Shown one piece after another: positions 16,216-24,915 of a stretch of DNA of 64,000 nucleotides. Origin of the DNA: Sphingobacterium multivorum (GTDB lineage Bacteria > Bacteroidota > Bacteroidia > Sphingobacteriales > Sphingobacteriaceae); NCBI RefSeq assembly GCF_039511225.1, contig NZ_CP154261.1:62001-126000 (forward strand), written 5' to 3'. Both the position numbers and the translations under genes were made by a program. Position 1 is the stretch's first letter, and the number at the start of each line of letters is the position of its first letter. Under the pieces are notes generated by a model. The model made no database searches. It was not told the DNA's origin and saw only the letters and a list, made by a program, of their open reading frames with translations.

Positions 16216-17940
16216 ATGAAAAAACGATTTTTTGGGGCATTATTTGCAGGTTTGTTCTGTATTAGCCCCCTGTTTGCTCAATATAAGTCTACAATTAAAA
16301 ACGAAACGATACTGTTTAATAACCTTGACCAGCTGTTACCTTTAAAAAACCTGGATCAACTTCGTATTGCAGTTGTTGTTCCTAACGCGGCAAAATATAC
16401 AATGTTCACGGACCAGTTGGCTCGTTATGCAAATACCAGAGTTTTTGATTTTAATAAATTTGATGAGGACATCAAATATTATAATACAATTATTGTGGCG
16501 GGAAAGGAGGATGACTTAGATGCCGATTGTCTAATGCAATTGAAGCAGGCAGTATTAAACGATAAAAAAGTTATCCTTTGTCATTTTTTTGAAAATGACA
16601 AAAGCAAAAAGAGCCTATCTGAGCATCCACAATCTGATTTGATTGAATTACTTGCTCCGTTTTCAGAAATTGGACAACGTCAGATGGCAATGTCTATTTT
16701 TGGTGGGCTTCCAATTACCGCCGGTAACGTCAAAACCACGCAGACAAGACTACAATATGGCGCTGCATCAAGCTCGAATCTCAACCTCAACAAGCTGACG
16801 AAGAAAATTGATGCCATTGCACAAGAAGCCATTGATAAGCAAGCAACCCCAGGGGCTGTAGTCATGATCGTGAAGGATGGACAAGTACTCTTGGAGAAAT
16901 CTTACGGATTTCACACGTATGCCAAAGCTATTTCCACGAAAACAAGTGATATTTTTGATCTCGCATCTGTCAGTAAGATTGCGGGTACTACTCCTGTCAT
17001 TATGCGCCTTACCGAGCGCAATATAATTAATTTGGATAGTACCATGGGCCACTACCTATGGCAGGCAAAGTATACCAATAAAAAGGATATCAAGCTTCGT
17101 TCCGTCATGTTACATGAAGCGGGATTTACACCTTTTATTCCCTTTTATAAATATCTGAAAGGGGGCGATGTTGTATCGGCAGCCGACGTTAACCATCAGG
17201 TGAAAATGGCCGATAATAGGTATATCCTCAACAATTATTACCGTGACGTCATGTGGCCAGAGATGCTAAAATCACCGGTAAAACCCACGGGAAATTATGT
17301 GTATAGTGATATCAGCATGTATGTCATGAAAGAAGTTGCAGAACATCAGACTGCTGAGCCAATGCAAGATTATGTGCAGGAGAACTTTTATAGACCATTG
17401 GGGATGAAGCGTGCTGGCTATCTTCCCCGCGAGCGTTTTGCAAAGGATGAAATCGTTCCTACAGAGCAGGACACCTCCTTTCGAAAAACATTGTTAGAAG
17501 GCTACGTACACGATCAGGGGGCGGCAATGGCTGGCGGTATTGCTGGGCATGCTGGATTATTTGCTACCGCAAATGATTTGGCAATCTATGGTCAGTTGCT
17601 ATTGAATAGAGGGGAATATGGGGGTGAACGTTACTTCAAAACAGAAACAGTCGATTTATTTACCTCAAAGCAATCGGCAAGCAGTCGGCGGGGACTAGGT
17701 TTTGACCGCTGGGATCCGAATCCGAAAAATGAATATCCATCTAAGTTAGCGAATAGCACTGTATTCGGACATACAGGCTATACGGGAACATGTATCTGGA
17801 TTGATCCGCAAAATCAGTTGATTTATATCTTTTTGTCCAATCGTGTACATCCTCAGGTGAATACCAAGCTCCTCGACCTTAATATCAGAAGTCGGATTCA
17901 GGACGCCATTTACGAAACGATCAATGAAAGTCAAAAATGA
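16216..17940 (+). CDS. Serine hydrolase (beta-lactamase fold) with relic GH3 C-terminal domain
   Basis: This 574-aa protein has a signal peptide (residues 1-21, ending SPLFAQ). Residues about 190-570 are a class C beta-lactamase/DD-peptidase-like domain: nucleophile S251 and K254 in LASVSK, a YSD triad segment, and HTGYTG for the KTG-equivalent. Residues about 25-185 do not belong to that fold: LLPLKNLDQLRIAVVVPN is the typical start of the C-terminal domain of a family 3 glycoside hydrolase. Bacteroidota often encode GH3-serine hydrolase fusions of about 1000 aa; this protein looks like one that has lost the GH3 TIM barrel. It is translationally coupled (ATGA) to the M19 dipeptidase, so cleavage of D-amino-acid-containing peptides is a plausible joint role. 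Confidence 0.87.
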   Translation: MKKRFFGALFAGLFCISPLFAQYKSTIKNETILFNNLDQLLPLKNLDQLRIAVVVPNAAKYTMFTDQLARYANTRVFDFNKFDEDIKYYNTIIVAGKEDDLDADCLMQLKQAVLNDKKVILCHFFENDKSKKSLSEHPQSDLIELLAPFSEIGQRQMAMSIFGGLPITAGNVKTTQTRLQYGAASSSNLNLNKLTKKIDAIAQEAIDKQATPGAVVMIVKDGQVLLEKSYGFHTYAKAISTKTSDIFDLASVSKIAGTTPVIMRLTERNIINLDSTMGHYLWQAKYTNKKDIKLRSVMLHEAGFTPFIPFYKYLKGGDVVSAADVNHQVKMADNRYILNNYYRDVMWPEMLKSPVKPTGNYVYSDISMYVMKEVAEHQTAEPMQDYVQENFYRPLGMKRAGYLPRERFAKDEIVPTEQDTSFRKTLLEGYVHDQGAAMAGGIAGHAGLFATANDLAIYGQLLLNRGEYGGERYFKTETVDLFTSKQSASSRRGLGFDRWDPNPKNEYPSKLANSTVFGHTGYTGTCIWIDPQNQLIYIFLSNRVHPQVNTKLLDLNIRSRIQDAIYETINESQK

Positions 17941-19097
17941 TAAAAGGTCTCCTATTACTTGGACTAGCAATGACAACACTCAACAATGTTGGATATAGTC
18001 AAGACTATAAACAGATACACCAAGATTTGGTGGTCGTCGACGGACACAATGATGTGATTTATGAATCCATTTTCCAGGGAAAAGATATCGGCCAGCGAAT
18101 AAGTACGGGAGCGACAGATTTGCCTCGACTGCGGGAAGGCGGTGTAGATGTGCAGGTCTTTGCTGTGTGGTCCGATGACGCGAAGTGGAAATCCGGAGCA
18201 TTTAAGCATGCCAATGACCAGATCTATGCATTGGAAAAGATGATTGCAGCAAATGCCGATAAAATAAGTTTGGCAAAATCTTCAGGTGACATTGATGCGA
18301 TCTTAAAAACAGGTAAAATAGCTGCGTTGATCGGTGTGGAAGGTGGAAATATGATTGAAGGAAGTGTTGACCATTTGGTTCGGCTTCATGAGCGCGGCGC
18401 CAAATACCTCACTTTGACCTGGAACTACAATTTGCCTTGGGCAAGCTGCGCCGCGATGGAATCGGGAGATATGCGTTCCAAAGATAAGGGGTTGACGGGG
18501 CAAGGACGAGCAATTATCCGCAAAATGAACGAATTGGGGATGATGGTAGATCTATCTCATGGAGGAGAGCAGACTTTCTATGACGTGCTGGCGATAACGA
18601 CCAAACCGATCTTAGTTTCGCATAGCAATGCCTATGCATTATGTCCACATTTCCGCAATCTGAAAGATGCACAATTAGCGGCTCTGAAAAAAAATGGCGG
18701 CGTTGTTGGTGTGAATTTTTATTCAGGTTTTTTGGATCCTGCCTATGAAACAATGCTTAAGGGTTTGTATGCAAGTCAATTTGGTGATACCGGGGATACA
18801 AAAATGAGTACCTGGGCCATGTATGAAAAGTTGCCAAAGGAACTTCAACAGCAAGCCGATGCTCCACTGTCGAAATTATTGGATCATATTGACTACTTGG
18901 TCAAAAAAGTGGGTATAGACCATGTTGCTGTAGGATCGGATTTCGATGGCATAGAATCCTCACCCCAAGGTCTAGAAGATGTTTCTAAATTTCCGTTACT
19001 GACCAAAGCGCTGTTGGAGAGAGGATATACAAAGACGGATGTTGCGAAGATTATGGGACAAAATTTCTTGCGGATCTTAAAAGAAAATGAAGGATAA
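17937..19097 (+). CDS. Membrane (renal-type) dipeptidase, peptidase M19
   Basis: The 386-aa product starts inside the stop of the preceding gene (ATGA overlap) and has a hydrophobic export signal (GLLLLGLAMTTLNNVGYS). It carries the M19 zinc ligands in order: HxD in VVDGHNDV, Glu in LIGVEGGNMI, His in VDLSHGG, His in LVSHSNA and Asp in VGSDFDGI. M19 enzymes hydrolyse dipeptides and tolerate a D-residue at the C-terminal position; some act on beta-lactams. Here it is probably a periplasmic partner of the coupled serine hydrolase in processing short peptides. Length and motifs are complete. Confidence 0.94.
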   Translation: MIKGLLLLGLAMTTLNNVGYSQDYKQIHQDLVVVDGHNDVIYESIFQGKDIGQRISTGATDLPRLREGGVDVQVFAVWSDDAKWKSGAFKHANDQIYALEKMIAANADKISLAKSSGDIDAILKTGKIAALIGVEGGNMIEGSVDHLVRLHERGAKYLTLTWNYNLPWASCAAMESGDMRSKDKGLTGQGRAIIRKMNELGMMVDLSHGGEQTFYDVLAITTKPILVSHSNAYALCPHFRNLKDAQLAALKKNGGVVGVNFYSGFLDPAYETMLKGLYASQFGDTGDTKMSTWAMYEKLPKELQQQADAPLSKLLDHIDYLVKKVGIDHVAVGSDFDGIESSPQGLEDVSKFPLLTKALLERGYTKTDVAKIMGQNFLRILKENEG

Positions 19098-19315
19098 ACA
19101 CCTTGGCTTTTTTAAGGCTTTTCAGTAGGGTTCCAGTATACATGCAGTATTGTTGAGGTATTGTTAAAGCAGTGATGTAGTATATAGTAATAATACAGCG
19201 TATGGAATTAACCCTTATCGAAGCAGTATTAGCGAAAGGCTAACCAGTCCTTCCGTAATATCTTGGATAATGCATATAATAGGTGCGGGGGAGGATATTA
19301 CGCTTTTAACCGCTA

Positions 19316-19323
19316 TAAATTTG
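19316..19323 (+). promoter_or_regulatory. Predicted -7 promoter element of radA
   Basis: TAAATTTG matches the Bacteroidota -7 consensus TAnnTTTG. It lies only 12 bases before the radA ATG, so the mRNA would have a very short or no leader. No clear -33 TTG was found. Confidence 0.45.
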
Positions 19324-19335
19324 TAATTTCGTAGC

Positions 19336-20721
19336 ATGGCAAAATCAAAATCTGCATACTTCTGTCAAAACTGTGGCTACGAGTCTCCCAAATGGATGGG
19401 GCAATGCCCTTCATGCAAGCAATGGAATAGCTTTGTTGAGGAAGTCGTCGAAAAGGCGAGCTCAAAAGTGCCTGAATGGCGTAGTTCTACCACAGGAGGA
19501 AGCACAAAGAGAGCGAATAAAGCTGCGATCATCCACGAAATTGTCTATCAGGATGAATTACGGATATTGACTCCTGATCAGGAGTTCAACCGGGTTCTTG
19601 GCGGCGGTATTGTTCCGGGGTCATTGGTACTTATCGGAGGCGAACCGGGTATTGGGAAGTCTACGTTGATGTTACAGCTCGCTTTATCGATCCCACAAGT
19701 CAAGACACTTTATATTTCTGGGGAAGAAAGCGAACAGCAAATTAAGATGCGGGCAGAACGATTGTCACAATCATCCAAAGCAAATTGTTATATTCTTACC
19801 GAAACATCTACTCAAAATATTTTCAAGCAGGTCGAGACGGTACAGCCCAATGTTATTGTCATAGATTCTATACAAACTTTACATTCCTCACAAATTGAAT
19901 CGGCACCAGGGTCGGTTTCTCAGGTACGCGAATGTACCGCAGAGTTACTTCGGTTTGCAAAGGAAACGAGTACACCAGTTTTTATTGTTGGGCATATTAC
20001 CAAGGACGGGTCTATCGCAGGTCCCAAGGTTTTAGAACATATGGTGGATACGGTGCTTCAATTCGAAGGTGATCGCCACCACGTCTACCGAATTTTACGG
20101 GCTGTAAAAAATCGCTTTGGATCGGCTTCAGAACTCGGTATTTATGAAATGCAGGGGTCGGGGCTACGGGAAGTGTCGAATCCTTCGGAGATTATGATTT
20201 CCCAACGCGATGAACCTGTCAGTGGGGTTTCCATTGCGGCGATGCTCGAAGGAATGCGCCCTATGATGATTGAAGTACAGGCGCTGGTGAGTAATACGGC
20301 ATTTGGAAATGCACAGCGCTCTTCCACAGGTTACGACACGAAGCGATTAAATATGCTGTTGGCTGTTTTAGAGAAACGCTTTGGTTTTAGGTTAAGCGCA
20401 CAAGATGTATTTTTGAATATTGCCGGTGGGTTGCGTGTTGAAGATCCTGCGATCGATTTGGCTGTCGTTGTTGCAATTATTTCTTCACAACAGGACATCG
20501 CGATTCGCTCCAATCTGACTTTCGCAGGTGAGATTGGTTTATCGGGCGAAATCAGAGCCGTAAATCGTATAGAACAGCGGATACAGGAGGCTGAGAAGCT
20601 TGGCTTTGATGGTATTTTTATTTCTAAATTCAATACCAAAGGATTGGACGCTAAAAAATATAATATTGCCATCCGTCCGGTTGCTAAATTGGAGGACATC
20701 TTCAGTGCCCTGTTTGGCTAG
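19336..20721 (+). CDS. radA: DNA repair protein RadA (Sms)
   Basis: The 461-aa product is complete RadA. A C4 zinc finger (CQNCG then CPSC) sits at residues 9-28, a RecA-like ATPase follows with Walker A GGEPGIGKST near 98, and the RadA-specific KNRFG motif is at about 258. The C-terminal third is the Lon protease-like domain that lacks protease activity. RadA is a hexameric helicase that helps branch migration and processing of recombination intermediates. It is monocistronic: a strong hairpin terminator follows. Confidence 0.97.
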   Translation: MAKSKSAYFCQNCGYESPKWMGQCPSCKQWNSFVEEVVEKASSKVPEWRSSTTGGSTKRANKAAIIHEIVYQDELRILTPDQEFNRVLGGGIVPGSLVLIGGEPGIGKSTLMLQLALSIPQVKTLYISGEESEQQIKMRAERLSQSSKANCYILTETSTQNIFKQVETVQPNVIVIDSIQTLHSSQIESAPGSVSQVRECTAELLRFAKETSTPVFIVGHITKDGSIAGPKVLEHMVDTVLQFEGDRHHVYRILRAVKNRFGSASELGIYEMQGSGLREVSNPSEIMISQRDEPVSGVSIAAMLEGMRPMMIEVQALVSNTAFGNAQRSSTGYDTKRLNMLLAVLEKRFGFRLSAQDVFLNIAGGLRVEDPAIDLAVVVAIISSQQDIAIRSNLTFAGEIGLSGEIRAVNRIEQRIQEAEKLGFDGIFISKFNTKGLDAKKYNIAIRPVAKLEDIFSALFG

Positions 20722-20747
20722 CGGATTAAAAGATGAGTATACAAATA

Positions 20748-20780
20748 AAAAGACCATGCTTTAAGAAAGCATGGTCTTTT
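20748..20780. terminator. Bidirectional terminator between radA and tlpA-like gene
   Basis: A perfect 15-bp stem (20748-20762 with 20766-20780) closes on a three-base loop. It is flanked by an A-run on the left and a T-run on the right, so it can terminate both convergent genes. Confidence 0.85.
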
Positions 20781-20797
20781 TATGTATTGCCTATCGT

Positions 20798-21481
20798 TTA
20801 CTTTTTCAATACTTCTTTCAATTTTGCACGTAAAGCATCACCATGTAAGTTCTTCGCTACAATTTTCCCATTGGGATCGATCAGGACATTCTGCGGGATA
20901 GATTTTACGCCGTATAAGGTTCCGACATCATTTTGCCAACGTTTAAGATCTGAAACATGACGCCAGTGCAATTTATCTGCATGGATGGCTTTAATCCAAG
21001 AATTGCGATCCTTATCAAAGGATATACCCAATATTTCAAAGTTTTCACCTTTGAATTGTTGGTATGTTTTGACAAGATCCGGGCTTTCGACACGGCAATC
21101 GGGGCACCAAGATGCCCAAAAATCAAGAAGCACATATTTTCCTTTAAAGTCCGAAAGTTTTACAGGATTTCCAGTAGTGTCATTTTGCGTAAACGCTGGC
21201 GCTATTTTTCCAATTTGAACCGTTTCCAAGGTATTTAAATAGTCTTGGAACTCTTTCCCTTCACTTGAATTCTTGACATTTTTACTCAACGTATTATAAA
21301 GCGCCTGAAGCTCGGGATAAACCGGGTCATATCCGCCAACTCTACGCAAGTCAACCAATGTCGAGATAGAATCCGGAGCAGCTTTAACGCGGGCAATATA
21401 CTCCTCTTTGGTAAGTTCCTTTTTTTGTGCAGAACCAATGAATGGCAGAATTAAAAAAAGTAGTGTGATGTATTTTATCAT
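20798..21481 (-). CDS. TlpA/ResA-family thiol-disulfide oxidoreductase
   Basis: From the ATG at 21481 the product has 227 aa and begins with a signal peptide (MIKYITLLFLILPFIGSAQ). An in-frame ATG at 21523 would add 14 residues before this signal and is rejected. Residues about 90-227 form a thioredoxin fold with the redox motif CPDC in FWASWCPDCRVE and the cis-proline loop near SIPQNVLIDP. It is an exported redox protein that probably reduces or repairs disulfides in the periplasm. The region between signal and thioredoxin domain is short compared with many Bacteroidota relatives. It converges on radA and is divergent from the aminotransferase. Confidence 0.92.
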   Translation of the reverse strand: MIKYITLLFLILPFIGSAQKKELTKEEYIARVKAAPDSISTLVDLRRVGGYDPVYPELQALYNTLSKNVKNSSEGKEFQDYLNTLETVQIGKIAPAFTQNDTTGNPVKLSDFKGKYVLLDFWASWCPDCRVESPDLVKTYQQFKGENFEILGISFDKDRNSWIKAIHADKLHWRHVSDLKRWQNDVGTLYGVKSIPQNVLIDPNGKIVAKNLHGDALRAKLKEVLKK

Positions 21482-21504
21482 GTTATTATTCTTATATATA
21501 TTTA

Positions 21505-21512
21505 CAAATATA
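21505..21512 (-). promoter_or_regulatory. Predicted -7 promoter element of the TlpA-like gene
   Basis: On the minus strand this reads TATATTTG, an exact TAnnTTTG match, 24 bases before the ATG at 21481. Confidence 0.45.
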
Positions 21513-21553
21513 GGAAAATCCACTAATTTAGTAGATTAATAAAATGTCAAAAA

Positions 21554-22702
21554 ATGAACTTTAACCTAACTTCTAAACTTCCACATGTCGGTACGACGAT
21601 CTTTACTAAAATGACGATGCTTGCGAATGAGCAGCACGCTTTAAATCTGTCGCAAGGTTTTCCTGACTTTGAGACCGATCCGAAGTTGGTGGAATTGGTT
21701 TCTAAGGCAATGGAAACGGGACATAACCAATACGCGCCAATGATCGGAGCACAGACATTACGCGATACGATCTCCAAAAAATACCGGGAAGTTTATAACG
21801 TGGCGGTCGATGCAACGGCGGAGCTTACTGTGACATCGGGTGGTACCCAAGCAATTTTTACAGCTATTGCCGCAGTCGTTAGACCGCAAGATGAGGTTAT
21901 TATCTTTGAACCGGCATACGATTGTTATGCGCCGACTATCGAATTGTTTGGCGGTAAAGTTGTCCCCGTGCGATTAATGGCACCTGATTTTCAGATTGAC
22001 TGGGATTACGTCGCTACGTTAATTAATTCCAGAACCCGCTTAATCATCATTAATAATCCGAATAATCCAACAGGTAAAGTGCTGGGTAAAGAAGAGTTAA
22101 TTAAACTTGGGAACTTGTTGGCAGGTACCAACGCACTCTTGTTGAGTGATGAAGTGTACGAGCATATCGTTTTCGATGGTGTCTCGCCTCAATCGGTATT
22201 GGAAATACCCTCCTTACGCGAGCGAAGTTTTGTTGTTGCTTCCTTTGGAAAGCTATTGCATACCACGGGTTGGAAGATTGGTTATTGCATTGCTCCGCCA
22301 CAATTAATGCAGGAATTTAGAAAAGTACATCAATTCAATGTATTTAGCGTAAATACACCCATGCAATTCGCTATCGCGGAATATCTGGAGGATATAAGCT
22401 ATGTCAAAGGCCTATCGGAATTTTTTGAGCGAAAAAGAAACCTATTGAAAGACGGATTAAAGGGATCCCGGTTTAAGATTCTTCCCTGCGAGGGAACTTA
22501 TTTCCTGAATATCGATTACAGTGCTATCAGTCAGGAGAAGGAATTTGAATTTGCTTGTTCGTTAACCAGGCAGCACAAAATTGCAACCATCCCACTTTCA
22601 GCGTTCTATAAAGAAGCTACAAATCAACAAGTTTTGCGGGTTTGTTTTGCTAAAAAGGATGAAACGCTATTAAAAGCTGTCGAGATTCTGAATAAGGTAT
22701 AG
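21554..22702 (+). CDS. Methionine-type aminotransferase (class I/II, PLP)
   Basis: The 382-aa product is a fold-type I PLP aminotransferase: LSQGFPDFETD near residue 32, INNPNNPTGK at about 158-167, the PLP-Asp region LLSDEVYEH and the Schiff-base lysine in ASFGKLLHTTGWKIGY. The N-terminal wording (SKLPHVGTTIFTKMTMLA) and SQGFPDF match the YbdL group, which prefers methionine, histidine and phenylalanine as amino donors. Its cellular role may be methionine salvage. It is a cytoplasmic enzyme, transcribed alone, divergent from the TlpA-like gene with 72 bases between. Confidence 0.9.
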   Translation: MNFNLTSKLPHVGTTIFTKMTMLANEQHALNLSQGFPDFETDPKLVELVSKAMETGHNQYAPMIGAQTLRDTISKKYREVYNVAVDATAELTVTSGGTQAIFTAIAAVVRPQDEVIIFEPAYDCYAPTIELFGGKVVPVRLMAPDFQIDWDYVATLINSRTRLIIINNPNNPTGKVLGKEELIKLGNLLAGTNALLLSDEVYEHIVFDGVSPQSVLEIPSLRERSFVVASFGKLLHTTGWKIGYCIAPPQLMQEFRKVHQFNVFSVNTPMQFAIAEYLEDISYVKGLSEFFERKRNLLKDGLKGSRFKILPCEGTYFLNIDYSAISQEKEFEFACSLTRQHKIATIPLSAFYKEATNQQVLRVCFAKKDETLLKAVEILNKV

Positions 22703-22806
22703 CTGTATTATTGAGGTAAAAGAATAGCTAAAAGGTTTTATTTAAAATATCGCTAAGAAAGAACCACTTTATTAAAATTTTACTTCAACTTGAGGTACTA
22801 ATTTTA

Positions 22807-22814
22807 TAAATTTG
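22807..22814 (+). promoter_or_regulatory. Predicted -7 promoter element of nagB
   Basis: TAAATTTG fits TAnnTTTG and lies 29 bases before the nagB ATG. A possible TTG at 22790-22792 is closer than usual for a -33 element. Confidence 0.4.
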
Positions 22815-22843
22815 TAATTCACGTTTATCAACATACCCATAAA

Positions 22844-24772
22844 ATGGCTAGATTAAATTTATTGGAAGAAACACGCTTCGAAAAAGTCCCTGTGAGCGTC
22901 TATCCAGATCAAAATTCAGCTTCGAAAAACGTTGCAAATCGTATTGCTGAAATTATTCGTGCAAAGCAAGAGAAAGGTGAGAAAGCTGTTCTGGGCCTTG
23001 CTACCGGTGCCACTCCGGTAAAAGTCTATCAAGAATTGATTCGTTTGCATAAAGAAGAAGGTTTAAGCTTTAAGAACGTGATTACCTTCAATCTTGACGA
23101 ATACTACCCTATGCAACCTGATGCCGATCAGAGTTATGTGACCTTTATGAACAAAAACTTGTTCGATCACGTAGATATTGATGCGGCTAATGTAAATATT
23201 CCAGATGGTACCTTAGCTCCTGACCAAGTAAATGCATTCTGTGAGGCTTACGAACAGAAGATTACAGCAGCAGGAGGTTTAGATATTCAATTATTAGGTA
23301 TTGGCCGTACCGGCCATATCGGTTTCAATGAGCCAGGTTCTGCACCTAACTCAGGTACACGTGTCGTAACGTTGGACGATTTGACTCGTCGCGATGCTTC
23401 CCGTGCTTTTGGTGGAAAAGAGAATGTACCAACAAAAGCGATTACCATGGGCGTAGGTACAATTTTCAAAGCGAGAGAAATTATTTTAATGGCTTGGACC
23501 GAGACAAAGGCCGAGATCATTAAAAAAGCAGTTGAAGGAGAAATCTCCGCAGAGATACCTGCAACTTATCTTCAGTTATCGGACAACGTTGAATTTATCC
23601 TTGATGAAGCGGCAGCTTCATTATTGACACGTTTTGATCTTCCTTGGTTGGCAGAAGATGTTACCTGGACACCTTCATTAATTAAAAAAGCAGTCGTTTG
23701 GTTGGCTTTAGAGATCAAAAAACCAATCCTGAAACTTACCGACGAGGATTATAATGCGCACGGGATGGCCAAGTTGGTTACAGAGACCGGTCCAGCATAT
23801 AATATTAACATCCGTATATTTAACGAACTTCAACATACGATCACGGGATGGCCAGGGGGTAAACCCAATGTTGACGATTCACAACGTCCTGAGCGTGCCA
23901 ATCCAGCGAAGAAAAATGTGATTGTATTTTCTCCACACCCTGATGATGATGTCATCTCAATGGGCGGTACATTTATTCGCCTGGCAGATCAAGGACACAA
24001 TGTCCATGTTGCTTACCAAACTTGTGGTAATACAGCTGTTTGGGATGATGATGTGGTACGTTATCTGGAGTTTGCTGAAGATCTTGCTAAACAAATTGGG
24101 GCAGAGGCAGAAGCTTCTCAGATCGGCCGCATTTATGATGAGGAAAGAGCAATTTTTGCAACAAAAAAACCAAATCAGATCGATACTGAACTTGTCCGTA
24201 AAATCAAAGCATTAATCCGTAAGGGTGAGGCGATCGCAGGAGCTCGTTTGGTAGGTTTGCCAGATGAGAATATCCATTTCCAAGATCTACCGTTCTATGA
24301 TAGACAGAAGTTTTCAAAAAATGTATCTTTTGAAGATGATATTCAACAAACAATGGAATTGTTGCGCCACGTAAAACCACATCAGGTATTTGCTGCGGGT
24401 GACTTTGCTGACCCACACGGTACACATAAAGTATGTTTCGACATTCTGTTTGAAGCACTAAACAGATTGAGTAAAACGGATGAGTGGACCAAAGATTGTT
24501 GGTTATGGTTATACCGTGGAGCATGGCATGAATATCCTATCCACGAGATCCAAATGGCCGTTCCTTTATCGCCACAAGAAGTTTATCGCAAACGTTTAGC
24601 CATCTTTAAACACCAGTCTCAAAAAGATTTGCCTGTATTCCCTGGAGATGATCCACGTGAATTCTGGGTGCGTGCTGAAGACCGTACAAGCGAAACCGCA
24701 GCTTTATATGACCAATTAGGTTTGGCAAACTATGAAGCTATCGAAGCGTTCGTAAGATGGAAATTTGACTAA
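22844..24772 (+). CDS. nagB: Glucosamine-6-phosphate deaminase fused to a PIG-L/LmbE deacetylase-like domain
   Basis: The 642-aa protein has two catalytic modules. Residues about 15-275 are NagB, converting glucosamine-6-phosphate to fructose-6-phosphate and ammonia: GLATGATPVKVY, NLDEYYPM and GIGRTGHIGFNEPGS are the substrate-binding and catalytic segments. Residues about 355-560 are a PIG-L/LmbE-type zinc deacetylase domain with FSPHPDDDVISMGG and, further on, HGTH. This fusion is typical of Bacteroidota and roughly twice the size of the E. coli enzyme. The second domain could remove the N-acetyl group from GlcNAc derivatives, but this is inferred from the fold. The gene has its own promoter and terminator. 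With the GH20 hexosaminidase nearby it fits amino-sugar catabolism. Confidence 0.95.
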   Translation: MARLNLLEETRFEKVPVSVYPDQNSASKNVANRIAEIIRAKQEKGEKAVLGLATGATPVKVYQELIRLHKEEGLSFKNVITFNLDEYYPMQPDADQSYVTFMNKNLFDHVDIDAANVNIPDGTLAPDQVNAFCEAYEQKITAAGGLDIQLLGIGRTGHIGFNEPGSAPNSGTRVVTLDDLTRRDASRAFGGKENVPTKAITMGVGTIFKAREIILMAWTETKAEIIKKAVEGEISAEIPATYLQLSDNVEFILDEAAASLLTRFDLPWLAEDVTWTPSLIKKAVVWLALEIKKPILKLTDEDYNAHGMAKLVTETGPAYNINIRIFNELQHTITGWPGGKPNVDDSQRPERANPAKKNVIVFSPHPDDDVISMGGTFIRLADQGHNVHVAYQTCGNTAVWDDDVVRYLEFAEDLAKQIGAEAEASQIGRIYDEERAIFATKKPNQIDTELVRKIKALIRKGEAIAGARLVGLPDENIHFQDLPFYDRQKFSKNVSFEDDIQQTMELLRHVKPHQVFAAGDFADPHGTHKVCFDILFEALNRLSKTDEWTKDCWLWLYRGAWHEYPIHEIQMAVPLSPQEVYRKRLAIFKHQSQKDLPVFPGDDPREFWVRAEDRTSETAALYDQLGLANYEAIEAFVRWKFD

Positions 24773-24792
24773 AATAATTGTCTAAATAAATA

Positions 24793-24828
24793 AAAAAGTC
24801 CTGAGCCTGAGTTGGTTCAGGACTTTTT
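24793..24828 (+). terminator. Terminator of nagB
   Basis: AAAAAGTCCTGA with GCC pairs against GGT-TCAGGACTTTTT around a six-base loop, followed by a T-run. The T-run runs into the left operator-like box of the next gene. Confidence 0.85.
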
Positions 24829-24850
24829 TATTTTTAATCATTCTAAATAG
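24828..24850. promoter_or_regulatory. Left 23-bp operator-like box (possible Fur site)
   Basis: This imperfect palindrome contains ATTCTAAATAG at its right half. Read in reverse it is identical at 21 of 23 positions to the box at 24875-24897. It covers the expected -33 region of the siderophore receptor promoter. Confidence 0.6.
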
Positions 24851-24861
24851 TTTATTTTTTA

Positions 24862-24869
24862 TACCTTTG
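24862..24869 (+). promoter_or_regulatory. -7 promoter element of the siderophore receptor gene
   Basis: TACCTTTG is an exact TAnnTTTG match 46 bases before the ATG at 24916, lying between the two operator-like boxes. Confidence 0.65.
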
Positions 24870-24874
24870 CTTTG

Positions 24875-24897
24875 TTATTTAGAATAATTAAAAATAA
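24875..24897. promoter_or_regulatory. Right 23-bp operator-like box (possible Fur site)
   Basis: TTATTTAGAAT-A-ATTAAAAATAA is a dyad with 9 of 11 matching arms (written here in parts). It is an inverted copy of the box at 24828-24850 and covers the expected transcription start. Its placement over an iron-receptor promoter suggests Fur, but the protein is inferred. Confidence 0.6.
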
Positions 24898-24915
24898 TTA
24901 CCCAAAATTATTAAC

